A stretch of DNA of 64,000 nt from WHSW01 sp963740055 (GTDB lineage Bacteria > Actinomycetota > Thermoleophilia > Solirubrobacterales > 70-9): NCBI GenBank assembly GCA_963740055.1, contig CAVUCL010000005.1, positions 620,001-684,000 of the forward strand, written 5' to 3'. Positions within the stretch are counted from its first letter, which is position 1; each line of letters starts with the position of its first letter. Position numbers and translations under genes: made by a program. Shown one piece after another: positions 35,305 to 43,861 of the stretch. The notes under the pieces were generated by a model, which worked only from the letters and a program-made list of their open reading frames with translations, was not told where the DNA came from and ran no database searches.

Positions 35305-35712
35305 ATGTCGCAGGAGAACGTCCAGGCGACCAAGCGCTTCATTGACGCGTACAACCGCCGAGACGTCGAGGCGATGTTGGCGGACCTCGACCCCGAGATC
35401 GAGTGGCGCTCCGGGATCCTCACCTCGCTGGGAGGGGAGGCTGCAGTCTTTCGCGGCTACGAGGGCCTCCGCAAGGCGCTCGGAGAACTCTATGAGGCTC
35501 TGGGCGAAACCCACATCGAATGCTCGGAGATGCGCGACCTCGGCAACCGGGTCGTCACGATCGGGCGCTTCCGCGTTCGTGGCAGGGAGAGCGGCGCCGG
35601 GACCGAGTCGCCCTGGGGCGCCGTCGCCGACTTCAAGGGCAGCAAGGCGATCCGCATCCGCAGCTACTTCAACGTCGAGGAAGCCCTCGAAGCGGCCGGG
35701 CTGTCGGAGTAG
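35305..35712 (+). CDS. SnoaL/NTF2-like protein
   Basis: 135 aa from ATG 35305. The opening ENVQATKRFIDAYNRRDVEAMLADLDPEIEW has the typical NTF2-fold/SnoaL pattern, and the rest is beta-rich. Members are small cyclases, isomerases or ligand-binding proteins; substrate unknown. A related gene of the opposite strand follows at 35833-36237. An ATG six codons earlier lies inside the promoter. Confidence 0.75.
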   Translation: MSQENVQATKRFIDAYNRRDVEAMLADLDPEIEWRSGILTSLGGEAAVFRGYEGLRKALGELYEALGETHIECSEMRDLGNRVVTIGRFRVRGRESGAGTESPWGAVADFKGSKAIRIRSYFNVEEALEAAGLSE

Positions 35713-35728
35713 GGCACTCAGTCCGCTC

Positions 35729-35818
35729 TCAGTACTTCCAGCGCCATCTCGACACGCCCGCCGGCATCAGCGGCCCCCGCTCCTTGGCGATCTTGTGGCA
35801 GGTGGAGCAGCGCTGCAC
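35729..35818 (-). pseudogene. CxxCH-containing remnant or mini-ORF
   Basis: A short minus-strand frame from GTG 35818 encodes 29 aa with QRCSTCHKIAKERG, a haem c-type CxxCH motif, and stops at 35729. It lies directly after the SnoaL-like gene. It may be the tail of a lost gene or chance; no homologue is recalled. Confidence 0.2.
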
Positions 35819-35832
35819 GTTCGCCTCCGCGG

Positions 35833-36237
35833 TCACGCTTCGGACACGGCACGGAGCGCCTCGGCACGCGTCTCGAACGCCTCGACCTTCGCCGCCAGAC
35901 CATCCTCGTCGACGGTCCAGACCCAGGTGACCGGTTCCGACAGCTCGATCTCGCTGCCGCTGCCGTGGGCGACCATCCTGCACGGGACGACCACCTTGTC
36001 GGAGCCGGCGGCGATGAACTCCTCCGGCTCGAGGCGAATGTCGACCGCTTCCACCTGGCTCTCCCATACCGCTCGCAGCTCCGCCTTGCCGCGAACCACG
36101 GGGTCGTCGGCCTCGGTCCGGGACAGATACCGCTCCCAGGTGATGTCGTCGCGAAGCCCGACCAGCGCCGCGTCGAAGTCGCGGCGGTTGAAGGCCTCGA
36201 TGCCCGCCCGGATCAGCTCGAGATTCGCCGCCGACAT
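35833..36237 (-). CDS. SnoaL/NTF2-like protein
   Basis: 134 aa from ATG 36237 (an ATG 12 codons earlier at 36273 is less likely). NLELIRAGIEAFNRRDFDAALVGLRDDITWE is the family opening, close in style to the plus-strand neighbour at 35305, so the two may be duplicated relatives. Function unknown. Divergent from the 36302 gene. Confidence 0.72.
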   Translation of the reverse strand: MSAANLELIRAGIEAFNRRDFDAALVGLRDDITWERYLSRTEADDPVVRGKAELRAVWESQVEAVDIRLEPEEFIAAGSDKVVVPCRMVAHGSGSEIELSEPVTWVWTVDEDGLAAKVEAFETRAEALRAVSEA

Positions 36238-36289
36238 CACATCGCCCAGTACCCCTGTCGGCCGGATGGACATGACGTCGACCGCGGGT

Positions 36290-36295
36290 TAGGGT
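36290..36295 (+). promoter_or_regulatory. Putative -10 (TAGGGT), leaderless start
   Basis: TAGGGT ends 6 nt before the ATG at 36302, which opens a signal peptide. Confidence 0.4.
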
Positions 36296-36301
36296 GAGCC
36301 G

Positions 36302-37188
36302 ATGCGCAGGGCAATCGCAGGCCTGCTGACGACGATCGGGCTGCTCGCGCTCGCGCCGTTGGCGAGGCCAGCTTCCACCTGATGAAGATCAGCGAGGTGG
36401 GGCAAGGGGGCGGCGGCGGGCCTGACTACGTCGAGCTGCAGATGTACGCGGACGGCCAGAACCTGGTCGGTGGCAAGTTCATCCGCACCTACGACTCGGA
36501 CGGCATGGTTCAGGGCACGTTCGAGTTCCCCGACGATGTGGCTAGCGGCGAGAGCCAGCGCACGGTCCTCGTCGCTCGCAGCGACGGCGCCCTCAGCGGC
36601 GTCGAGCCTGACTTCATCACGCCGGACCTGGTGCTCACGGGCGAGGGCGCCGTCTGCTTCGGTGAGAGCTTTGCCCTCAACGCCGCCGTCGACTGCGTCG
36701 GCTATGGAGCGACGTTCGGGGGGATAGCCGGAGACGACCCGTCGCCGACCGGTTCGCCGGCCCCCGCCCCTGACTCGGGCGAGGCGATCCATCGCACCAT
36801 CGCCCCGGGCTGCGCGACGCTGCTCGAGGCCTCCGACGACAGCGACGACAGCGCCACCGACTTCGCGGTCGCGGCGCCCTCGCCCCGCAACAACGCCACC
36901 GCGCCGACCGAGACGCCATGCGCCGACACCGCCCCGCCCGAGACGACGATCGACAAGGGTCCGAAGAAGAGGACCGAGAAGCGCAAGGCGAAGTTCCGCT
37001 TCAGTTCCTCGGAGGCCGGCTCGAGCTTTCAGTGCAAGCTCGACCGCAAGCCGTTCAAGCGCTGCGACTCCCCCTTCCGCAAGAAGGTGAAGGCCGGCAA
37101 GAAGCACAAGTTCCGCGTCCGCGCGATCGACGCCGCCGGCAACGTCGACCCGACGCCGGCGAAGCGCAAGTGGAAGGTGCGCCGCTAG
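36302..37188 (+). CDS. Secreted surface protein with C-terminal Ig-like repeat, frameshifted
   Basis: ATG 36302 opens a signal peptide (AIAGLLTTIGLLALAPLA). One base later the mature part ASFHLMKISEVG continues in another frame; a missing G near 36362 explains it. The body resembles a lamin-tail-like beta domain (DYVELQMYADGQNLVGG). The C-terminus PPETTIDKGPKKRTEK with FSSSEAGSSFQCKLD and FRVRAIDAAGNVDPTPAKR is a module common in secreted proteins of Solirubrobacterales. Repaired length about 296 aa. Role unknown. Confidence 0.7.
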
Positions 37189-37196
37189 CCCGACGC

Positions 37197-37241
37197 CGAG
37201 CGGTGGATTTTCCGTGTCATAGGCGGGTTATCCACCGCTCG
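37197..37241. terminator. 12-bp inverted repeat between convergent genes
   Basis: CGAGCGGTGGAT (37197-37208) and ATCCACCGCTCG (37230-37241) pair perfectly around 21 nt, centred between the convergent stops at 37188 and 37250. It could act as a two-way terminator; there is no T-tract. Confidence 0.45.
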
Positions 37242-37249
37242 ACACGAGG

Positions 37250-39058
37250 TCAGGGGGCGTAGAGGCTCTCGATCTCGTCGGCGTACTTGTCGGAGATCGG
37301 GCGGCGCTTGAGCTTCATCGTCGGGGTCAGCTCGTCGCCGCCGGGCGCCCAGTCGGTCGGCAGGACCTCGAACTTCTTGATCTGCTCGACCCGTGACATC
37401 TTCGCGTTCGCCTCGTCGACGCCGGCCTGGATCGCCGCCACCAGCGCCTCTTCGCCGGCGAGCTCCTCGGTCGCGGTGCCCTCGAGCCCGTTCTGCGACG
37501 CCCATACGGGCGCGAAGTCGGGGTCGAGCACGATCAGGGCGACGTTGTAGGGGCGCGCGTCGCCGATCGCCACCGCCTGGCCGATCAGCGGGCTCGCCGC
37601 CTTCAGCTTCGCCTCGATGTTCGCCGGCGACATGTTCTTGCCCGCGGCGTTGATGATCAGCTCCTTCTTGCGGTCGACGATCTTCAGGTAGCCGTCCTCG
37701 TCGAGCTCGCCGATGTCGCCGGTCGCGAGCCAGCCCTCGGAGTCGATCGTCTCCTCGGTCTTCTCCGGCATGTTGCGATACCCGACCATGATCGAGTCGC
37801 CGCGGATCAGCACCTCGCCGTCGTCGGCGAGCTTGATCTCGATCCCGGGCAGCGGCGGCCCGACGGTGCCGAGCTTGACCCGCTCGGGCGGGTTCACGGT
37901 GCTCGCGCCGCAGGTCTCCGACATGCCCCAGAGCTCGCCGATCGGGATCCCGATCGCGTGGAAGAACTCGAGCACCTCGAGCGGCGTCGGCGCGGCGCCG
38001 ACGTTGACCGCGACCGCCTCGTCGAGCCCGAGCGCCTTGCGCAGGTTCGAGAACAGCGCCTCGTCGGCCGCGGCGACACCCGCCGCCAGCTCCTCGGGCA
38101 CCTCCTCCCCCGCCTGCTCGAGCTGCACCTTCTTGATCGCCGCGGCAAGCCCCTGGCGCGCCTGCTCGCCTTCCTCGCCGGGCACCGCCGCCAGCTTCGC
38201 CTCGAGGCCCGCCTTGAGCTTCTCCCAGATCCTCGGCACGGCGAAGAACCAGGTCGGGTTCACCTGCGGCAGGAACTCGACCACCTTGCGCGGGTCCGGG
38301 CAGACGTAGACCGTGCAGCCGCGGATCACCGGCAGGTAGTAGTTCGCGCCGCGCTCGGCGATGTGGGCGGCCGGAAGCCAGGAGATCACCTTGGCGCCGC
38401 GCTCGGGGAAGTCGATGATGTCGTCGACCCCGGAGGTCAGCGTCATCAGGTTGCGGTGCGTGAGCTGCACGCCCTTCGGCGGGCCGGTGGTGCCCGAGGT
38501 GTAGATCAACGTCAGCAGGTCGTCGACCTCGACCGCGGCGATCGACTCGCTCGGGTCGAAGTCGGGATCGATCGCCTCGAGCTCGGCGAGCGTGTGGTCG
38601 CCGCCCTCGCCGTCGACCACGATCAGGGTCTCGATCGCGGGCAGCTCCTTGCGCGCCTCGCCGAAGACCTCGAGGAACGCCTTCTCGACGATCGCGACCT
38701 TCGCCCCGGCGTCGGAGCAGATGTAGGTGATCTGCTCGGGCGAGGAGGTCTGGTAGATCGAGAACGGGACCGCGCCGAGCGAGACCGCGGCCATGTCGAT
38801 CGGCAGGAACTCGGGCCGGTTGTTGAGCATGATCGCGACCGTGTCGCCCTTGGCGACGCCGAGGCTCGCGAGTCCGCCGGCGATCCTGGCGACGCGGGCG
38901 CGCAGGTCGCTCCAGCTGATCGAGTAGTCGCCGGAGACGATCGCCGGGTCGTCGCCGAGCCGGTCGACGGTCGAGCCGAAGGCGAGCGCGAGGTTCTGCG
39001 CCTGGAGCTCCTTGCCCGGTCCGCCGCTCGCGAACCGCTCCGCCGTCGTGGCCTCCAT
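37250..39058 (-). CDS. Long-chain acyl-CoA synthetase (AMP-binding)
   Basis: 602 aa. P-loop TLIYTSGTTGPPKGV, the A5-type motif GELWGMSETCG, and GWLATGDIGELDEDGYLKIVDRKKE are all present. It activates fatty acids to acyl-CoA. FadD15-like long forms have this length. A GGAGGAGAG ribosome site lies just before the ATG. It may feed the WS/DGAT at 15 kb. It is the first minus-strand gene after rseP; gap 57 nt. Confidence 0.92.
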   Translation of the reverse strand: MEATTAERFASGGPGKELQAQNLALAFGSTVDRLGDDPAIVSGDYSISWSDLRARVARIAGGLASLGVAKGDTVAIMLNNRPEFLPIDMAAVSLGAVPFSIYQTSSPEQITYICSDAGAKVAIVEKAFLEVFGEARKELPAIETLIVVDGEGGDHTLAELEAIDPDFDPSESIAAVEVDDLLTLIYTSGTTGPPKGVQLTHRNLMTLTSGVDDIIDFPERGAKVISWLPAAHIAERGANYYLPVIRGCTVYVCPDPRKVVEFLPQVNPTWFFAVPRIWEKLKAGLEAKLAAVPGEEGEQARQGLAAAIKKVQLEQAGEEVPEELAAGVAAADEALFSNLRKALGLDEAVAVNVGAAPTPLEVLEFFHAIGIPIGELWGMSETCGASTVNPPERVKLGTVGPPLPGIEIKLADDGEVLIRGDSIMVGYRNMPEKTEETIDSEGWLATGDIGELDEDGYLKIVDRKKELIINAAGKNMSPANIEAKLKAASPLIGQAVAIGDARPYNVALIVLDPDFAPVWASQNGLEGTATEELAGEEALVAAIQAGVDEANAKMSRVEQIKKFEVLPTDWAPGGDELTPTMKLKRRPISDKYADEIESLYAP

Positions 39059-39115
39059 CTCTCTCCTCCTCTGGCTCGGGACGCGACCCCGGAAACCTAC
39101 CGCGTGGAGCGCTTT

Positions 39116-40183
39116 TCAGCGGACGTCGAAGCCCTCGCCCGAGAGCCGGCCGATGTCGTTCGTGAGCCCGATCGCGAACAGCATCAGCACGAGCGCGAAG
39201 CCGACGACCGAGGCGCGCTCCATGACCCGGAACGGGACCGGGCGCCCGCGCACCTTCTCGACCAGGCTCCAGAAGATGTGCCCGCCGTCGAGAGGCAGGA
39301 ACGGAAACAGGTTGATGATCGCGAGCGAGAGGCTGATCAGCGCGAGCACGAACAGCGCCTGGCGGGTGTCGAACTCGATCGACTGCCTGGTCACCTCGTA
39401 GCTGCCGACCACGCCCGAGATCTGCTCGCGCTGCTCGGCATCGAAGACGCGGGCGATGATCGTGACCGTCTGCGTGGTCACCTCCCACATCCGGTCCGCC
39501 GACCATTGCGCCGCGCCGCCGACGCCCGGGTCGAGCGGTCGGGTGCCGTAGGCGAACCCGAGCAGCGGTCGCTCCGCCGCGGCGTCGTAGGTGGGACGGG
39601 CGCTGACCGTGACCTCCTCCCCGTCGCGCAGGACGGTGACCTCGACCGGTTCCGCCGCGCGGCAGCCATCGGTCTGCTCGCCGGCGCAATCGTGGGTCGC
39701 GATCTGGTCGCGCAGCACGGTCAGCTCGCCGCGCTTGCCGTCGACCGCGACCAGCTCGTCGCCCGGCTCGAGCACCGACGCGGCCGGCGTCCCGGGCGCA
39801 ACGCTCTCGACCGTCTTCGTCGGCTCGGCGACGTCGAAGGCGAGGAAGTAGAGGATCACGAAGGCGATCAGCAGGTTCACCGCCGGGCCCGCGGCGATCA
39901 CCACGATCCGCTTCCAGACCGGCTGGTGGTAGTAGCCGCGATCGGCGATCTCGGGCGCGAGCTCCTCGTCGGGGTTCATCCCGGTGATCTTCACGAAGCC
40001 GCCGAGTGGGATCGCCCCGATCCCGTACTCGGTCTCGCCGCGCCTGAAGCTCCACAGCTTCGGCGGGAAGAAGAGGAAGAAGCGCTCGACCCGCATCCCG
40101 ACGGCCTTTGCCGCGACCATGTGGCCGGCCTCGTGGAGGATGATCAGGACCGCGAAGCCGGCGAAAGCGAGGATCCAGCTCAC
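39116..40183 (-). CDS. rseP: Site-2 membrane metalloprotease RseP/Rip1
   Basis: 355 aa. Zinc motif HEAGH (His17, Glu18, His21) in the first helix, a central PDZ domain (VESVAPGTPAASVLEPGDELVAVDG), and PFLPLDGGHIF supplying the Asp ligand in the last part. It cleaves anti-sigma factors and other membrane proteins within the bilayer. Located directly after dxr, the usual bacterial order. The product is 4 TM as expected. Confidence 0.92.
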   Translation of the reverse strand: MSWILAFAGFAVLIILHEAGHMVAAKAVGMRVERFFLFFPPKLWSFRRGETEYGIGAIPLGGFVKITGMNPDEELAPEIADRGYYHQPVWKRIVVIAAGPAVNLLIAFVILYFLAFDVAEPTKTVESVAPGTPAASVLEPGDELVAVDGKRGELTVLRDQIATHDCAGEQTDGCRAAEPVEVTVLRDGEEVTVSARPTYDAAAERPLLGFAYGTRPLDPGVGGAAQWSADRMWEVTTQTVTIIARVFDAEQREQISGVVGSYEVTRQSIEFDTRQALFVLALISLSLAIINLFPFLPLDGGHIFWSLVEKVRGRPVPFRVMERASVVGFALVLMLFAIGLTNDIGRLSGEGFDVR

Positions 40184-40193
40184 GAGTTGACCC

Positions 40194-41348
40194 TCATGCC
40201 GCCGCTCCCGCCTTCGAGACCAGCTCGCCGGCGAGCTCGCGGGCGCGCGCGTCGCACTCGTAGAGGTCCTCGAAGTGGGTCACCGCGGCGGGCTCGATCG
40301 CGTCCAGCGTGCCCTCGATCACGTCCGCGATCGCCGCGAACGGCAGCTCGCCGGCGAGGAAGGCGGCGACCGCGACCTCGTCGGACGCGTTGAGGACGCA
40401 GGGCGCGGCGCCGCCGGCCTCACCCGCGGCGAGCGCGAGCCCGAGGCAGCGGAAGGTCTCCGGGTCGGGCTCCTCGAAGCAAAGCTCGCCGGCGGCGGCG
40501 AGGTCGAGCCTCGGCACCGAGACGTCGGCGCGCTCGGGGTAGTGAAGCGCGTAGGAGATCGGCACCCGCATGTCGGGCAGGCCGAGGTGGGCGAGCTGGG
40601 CGCCGTCGTTGAGCTCGATCAGCGCGTGGACGATCGACTGCGGGTGGACGACGACGCCGATCCTCGCATAGGGCACGCCGAACAGGTGATGGGCCTCGAT
40701 CACCTCGAGCCCCTTGTTCATCAGCGTCGCCGAGTCGATCGTAATCCGCCCGCCCATCTCCCAGGTCGGATGCGCGAGCGCCTGCTCGCGGGTGACCTCG
40801 GAAAGGTCGGTGAGCCCGCGCAGCGGGCCGCCGGACGCGGTCAGGATCAGGCGCTCGACCGCGCCCGGGCCCTCACCGCGCAGGAGCTGGTCCAGCGCCG
40901 AGTGCTCGGAGTCGACCGGGATGATCCGGGTCGAGGTCGCCTCGGCGAGCGCGGTGACCAGCTCGCCACCGACGACGAGGCTCTCCTTGTTCGCGAGCGC
41001 GAGCTCGATCCCCTCGCTGAGCGCGACGATCGTCGGCCCGAGGCCGGCGGTGCCGACGATCGCGTTCAGGACCAGGTCGGGCTCGCTGGAGACGATCAGC
41101 TCGCGGATCCCGGCGTCGCCGGCGAGCACCGCGACACCGTCGAGCTCGGCGTCGGCCCGCTCGGCCGCCCGTGGGTCGCCGAGCGCGACCCGCGCGACGC
41201 CGGTCGCCCGCGCCTGGACGGCGAGGCGGTCGGCGTTTCGCGCCGCCGAGAGCCCGGCGAGCTCGAGCTCGTCCGAGTCCGCGACCACGTCGAGCGCCTG
41301 CTCGCCGATCGAGCCGGTCGAGCCGAGGATCAGCACCCGCTTGGCCAT
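40194..41348 (-). CDS. dxr: 1-deoxy-D-xylulose 5-phosphate reductoisomerase
   Basis: 384 aa, second step of the MEP isoprenoid pathway. NADPH-binding GSTGSIG at 9-15, then ANKESLVVGGEL and VDSEHSALDQLL with the metal ligands, and TASGGPLRG. Complete, normal length. Leaderless promoter upstream; divergent from the endonuclease IV gene. rseP follows after 10 nt. Confidence 0.95.
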   Translation of the reverse strand: MAKRVLILGSTGSIGEQALDVVADSDELELAGLSAARNADRLAVQARATGVARVALGDPRAAERADAELDGVAVLAGDAGIRELIVSSEPDLVLNAIVGTAGLGPTIVALSEGIELALANKESLVVGGELVTALAEATSTRIIPVDSEHSALDQLLRGEGPGAVERLILTASGGPLRGLTDLSEVTREQALAHPTWEMGGRITIDSATLMNKGLEVIEAHHLFGVPYARIGVVVHPQSIVHALIELNDGAQLAHLGLPDMRVPISYALHYPERADVSVPRLDLAAAGELCFEEPDPETFRCLGLALAAGEAGGAAPCVLNASDEVAVAAFLAGELPFAAIADVIEGTLDAIEPAAVTHFEDLYECDARARELAGELVSKAGAAA

Positions 41349-41355
41349 CCGCAGC

Positions 41356-41361
41356 AGGGTA
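41356..41361 (-). promoter_or_regulatory. Putative -10 (TACCCT) of dxr, leaderless
   Basis: TACCCT on the minus strand ends 7 nt before the dxr ATG at 41348; no ribosome site. Confidence 0.45.
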
Positions 41362-41402
41362 GCGGCGGGGCTTAGGCGCGCATGAAGACGGGCTCGACCT
41401 CA

Positions 41403-41408
41403 TATCCT
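41403..41408 (+). promoter_or_regulatory. Putative -10 (TATCCT) of nfo, leaderless
   Basis: TATCCT ends 7 nt before the GTG at 41416; no ribosome site. Confidence 0.5.
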
Positions 41409-41415
41409 CGCCCGG

Positions 41416-42207
41416 GTGACGTCCGAGGCGCCAGTCGGCGCGCACGTGGAGCGCGAGAGCCCGCTCGCCGCCGCCGCCGCGATCGGGGCGGAGTGCGTGC
41501 AGATCTTCCTCTCCGACCCGCAGTCCTATCGCAGGCCCCCCGCCCACCCCGAGGCGGAGGCGATGCGCGCGAGCGAGGTCCCCGTCTACGTCCACGCGCC
41601 GTACCTGATCAACGTCTGCTCGCCGAAGCCGAACGTCCGCTACGGCTCGCGCAAGGTCCTGCAGCAGACCTGCGACGCGGCCGCCGAGGTCGGCGCCGCC
41701 GCGGTGATCGTGCACGGCGGCCACGCCGAGGACGACATCGCCGAGGGGCCGGGACGCTGGCTGCGGACCCTGGAGCTGCTCGAGTCCGAGGTCCCGGTGC
41801 TGATCGAGAACACCGCCGGTGGCGAGAACGCGGTCGCGCGGCGCTTCGACGCGCTCGCGGCGCTATGGGAGGTGATCGGCGACGCCGAGACCGGGGTCGC
41901 GCTCGGCTTCTGCTTCGACACCTGCCACGCGCACGCCGCCGGTGAGCAGCTCGACGATGCGGTCGAGCGCGCGCTCGCGATCACCGGCCGGCTCGACCTG
42001 CTGCACGCCAACGACTCACGCGACGAGGCCGGCACCGGCGCCGACCGCCACGCGAACCTCGGCGCGGGCCTGATCGACCCCGAGCTCCTGCGGGGGATGA
42101 TCGCTGCCGCGGCGCGCTCCGGCGCTCCGGCGCTGGTCGAGACTCCCGGGCCGGCCGAGCACCTGCGCGCCGACATCGAGTACGTGCGCTCCGCCTACGC
42201 TCAGTAG
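41416..42207 (+). CDS. nfo: Endonuclease IV (AP endonuclease)
   Basis: 263 aa from GTG 41416. Trinuclear zinc ligands are visible in order: VHAPYLINV, VHGGHAED, ENTAGG, DTCHAHA, HANDSRDE, DRHANLGAG and ETPG. It cuts DNA 5' to abasic sites in base excision repair. The only plus-strand gene between cdsA and dxr; its end overlaps the convergent cdsA end by 7 nt. Confidence 0.92.
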   Translation: MTSEAPVGAHVERESPLAAAAAIGAECVQIFLSDPQSYRRPPAHPEAEAMRASEVPVYVHAPYLINVCSPKPNVRYGSRKVLQQTCDAAAEVGAAAVIVHGGHAEDDIAEGPGRWLRTLELLESEVPVLIENTAGGENAVARRFDALAALWEVIGDAETGVALGFCFDTCHAHAAGEQLDDAVERALAITGRLDLLHANDSRDEAGTGADRHANLGAGLIDPELLRGMIAAAARSGAPALVETPGPAEHLRADIEYVRSAYAQ

Positions 42208-43133
42208 ACGAACGCGATCGCCAGGTAGTAGCCGGCGACGACGGTGAACATGACCGCGTCGAGGCGGTCGAGCAGGCCCCCGTGGGGGCCGAAGATCGTC
42301 CCCGAGTCCTTGATCCGCAGGTCGCGCTTGATCATCGACTCGAACAGGTCGCCGACCGGCGCGAGCGCGGCCACGCACATGCCCATCAGCAGCGCGTCGA
42401 TCCCCGGGAGCCAGTCCTGGTACAGCCCCGCGAACCAGAAGCCCATCGTCCCGCCGACGAAGCCGAAGGCGAGCCCCTCGAGGGTCTTGTTCGGCGACAG
42501 CGCCGGGGCGAGGCGGTGGCGCCCGAACATCCGCCCCCCGCCGTAGGCCGCGGTGTCGGCGACGAAGGTCGCGATCAGGACGTCGACCAGCAGCGCCGCC
42601 CCGTGCTCGGGCAGCTCGCGCAGGAGGACCGCGTGCGCGAACGGGACCGCGATCCAGACCACGCCCAGGATCGTCAGCGCGACCGCGACCGTGACCCCCT
42701 CGCGCTTTGGGCGCGCGACGGCGGCGAGGAAAACCGCCGGGATCGTCGCCGCGAGCGCGATCATCATCTGGAACTGCGTCCCGTAGAAGGCGGCGACGAC
42801 GAGCGCGGCGGCGGCGAGGTAGCCGACGAGCGCGAACGGGCGCGCGTCGCGGGTCATCCGAAACAGCTCGCTGAGCCCGACGCAGGCGAAGCCGATCATC
42901 GCCGCGGCGAAGAGCTCTCCGCCGACGATCACGATCGTGACCACGACCGCGATCCACGGCAGCACCCAGGCGACGCGCATCAGCGTCTCCGCGTGCTTGC
43001 GCTTCGGGCCGCCGCCACCGTCGCGCGGCGGGCGCGGCGGGCGCTGCCCGGCGAGCGGTGGCGGTGGTGGTGGGCGGCGGCGGCGCGGGTGCTCGAAGTC
43101 GAGCTCGGCGTCGAACGGCTGCGATCCCTCCAC
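42201..43133 (-). CDS. cdsA: Phosphatidate cytidylyltransferase with Pro/Arg-rich N-terminal extension
   Basis: 310 aa from GTG 43133, five nt after the uppS stop. It makes CDP-diacylglycerol. The CTP_transf_1 signature is complete: MIKRDLRIKDSGTIFGPHGG then LLDRLDAV. About eight membrane helices follow an unusual N-terminal tail of about 50 residues with runs of Arg and Pro. Product feeds the PgsA-like enzyme at 30 kb. An alternative start at the internal Met before RVAWVLPW would drop the tail. Confidence 0.92.
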   Translation of the reverse strand: MEGSQPFDAELDFEHPRRRRPPPPPPLAGQRPPRPPRDGGGGPKRKHAETLMRVAWVLPWIAVVVTIVIVGGELFAAAMIGFACVGLSELFRMTRDARPFALVGYLAAAALVVAAFYGTQFQMMIALAATIPAVFLAAVARPKREGVTVAVALTILGVVWIAVPFAHAVLLRELPEHGAALLVDVLIATFVADTAAYGGGRMFGRHRLAPALSPNKTLEGLAFGFVGGTMGFWFAGLYQDWLPGIDALLMGMCVAALAPVGDLFESMIKRDLRIKDSGTIFGPHGGLLDRLDAVMFTVVAGYYLAIAFVY

Positions 43134-43138
43134 CGGGC

Positions 43139-43861
43139 TCACCTGCTCCCGAAGCGGCGCGCCCGGCCGCGGTAGTGATCGAGCGCGGAGCGAAACGCCT
43201 CGCGGCTGAAGTCGGGCCAGAGCTCGTCGCTGAAGACGAGCTCCGAGTAGGCGCACTGCCAGAGTAGGAAGTTGGAGATCCGCTCCTCGCCGCTGGTCCT
43301 GATCAGCAGGTCCGGGTCGTGCATCTCGGGCGCATAGAGGTTGGCGCGGAAGTCGGCCTCCGATCCCCCCGCGAACTCGCGCGCCGCGTCGAGGATCTCG
43401 GCTCGACCGCCGTAGTTGAAGGCGACGAACAGGGTGATCCGGGTGTTGTCGGCGGTCACGCCCTCGGCCCAATCCATGCGCTCGACCAGCTCCGGCGAGA
43501 CGTCCTCGCGGCGACCGATGAACCGCATCCTCACGCCCTCGGCGTCGAGCTCGGGGGTCTCGGCGTCGATCCGGCGGCCGAACATCGCCATCAGGCCGTC
43601 GACCTCGGTGCGCGGGCGTTGCCAGTTCTCGGTCGAGAACGAGAACACGGTCAACTCCTCGATCCCGAACTCGGCCGCATCGCGAAGCCGCGCCTTGACC
43701 ACGTCCGCCCCCGCCTCATGGCCCTCGATCGCGTCCAGCCCCCGCTCGGCCGCCCAGCGCCCGTTCCCGTCGGTGATGATCGCGACATACCTGGGGCCGG
43801 AATCACTGCCGCCGGAATGCTCCGCTCCGCGTCCGCTTCCGGCGGGTTCGCGCGGGCTCAC
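43139..43861 (-). CDS. uppS: Undecaprenyl diphosphate synthase
   Basis: 240 aa from GTG 43861, overlapping the frr stop as GTGA. Catalytic start AIITDGNGRWAAERG with the essential Asp, FSFSTENWQRP, and DLLIRTSGEERISNFLLWQ. The family usually has MDGNGRW; here Thr replaces Met. Synthesises the lipid carrier of cell-wall precursors, using products of the Dxr/IspG pathway. Confidence 0.93.
   Translation of the reverse strand: MSPREPAGSGRGAEHSGGSDSGPRYVAIITDGNGRWAAERGLDAIEGHEAGADVVKARLRDAAEFGIEELTVFSFSTENWQRPRTEVDGLMAMFGRRIDAETPELDAEGVRMRFIGRREDVSPELVERMDWAEGVTADNTRITLFVAFNYGGRAEILDAAREFAGGSEADFRANLYAPEMHDPDLLIRTSGEERISNFLLWQCAYSELVFSDELWPDFSREAFRSALDHYRGRARRFGSR

Noticed and set aside
11310..36370. 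The frameshifts as programmed recoding sites
   Set aside because: No common slippery sequence is seen and both insertions and deletions occur; sequence error is simpler.
37185..40055. 956-codon minus-strand frame
   Set aside because: Arg/Gly-rich shadow of the acyl-CoA synthetase and rseP genes.
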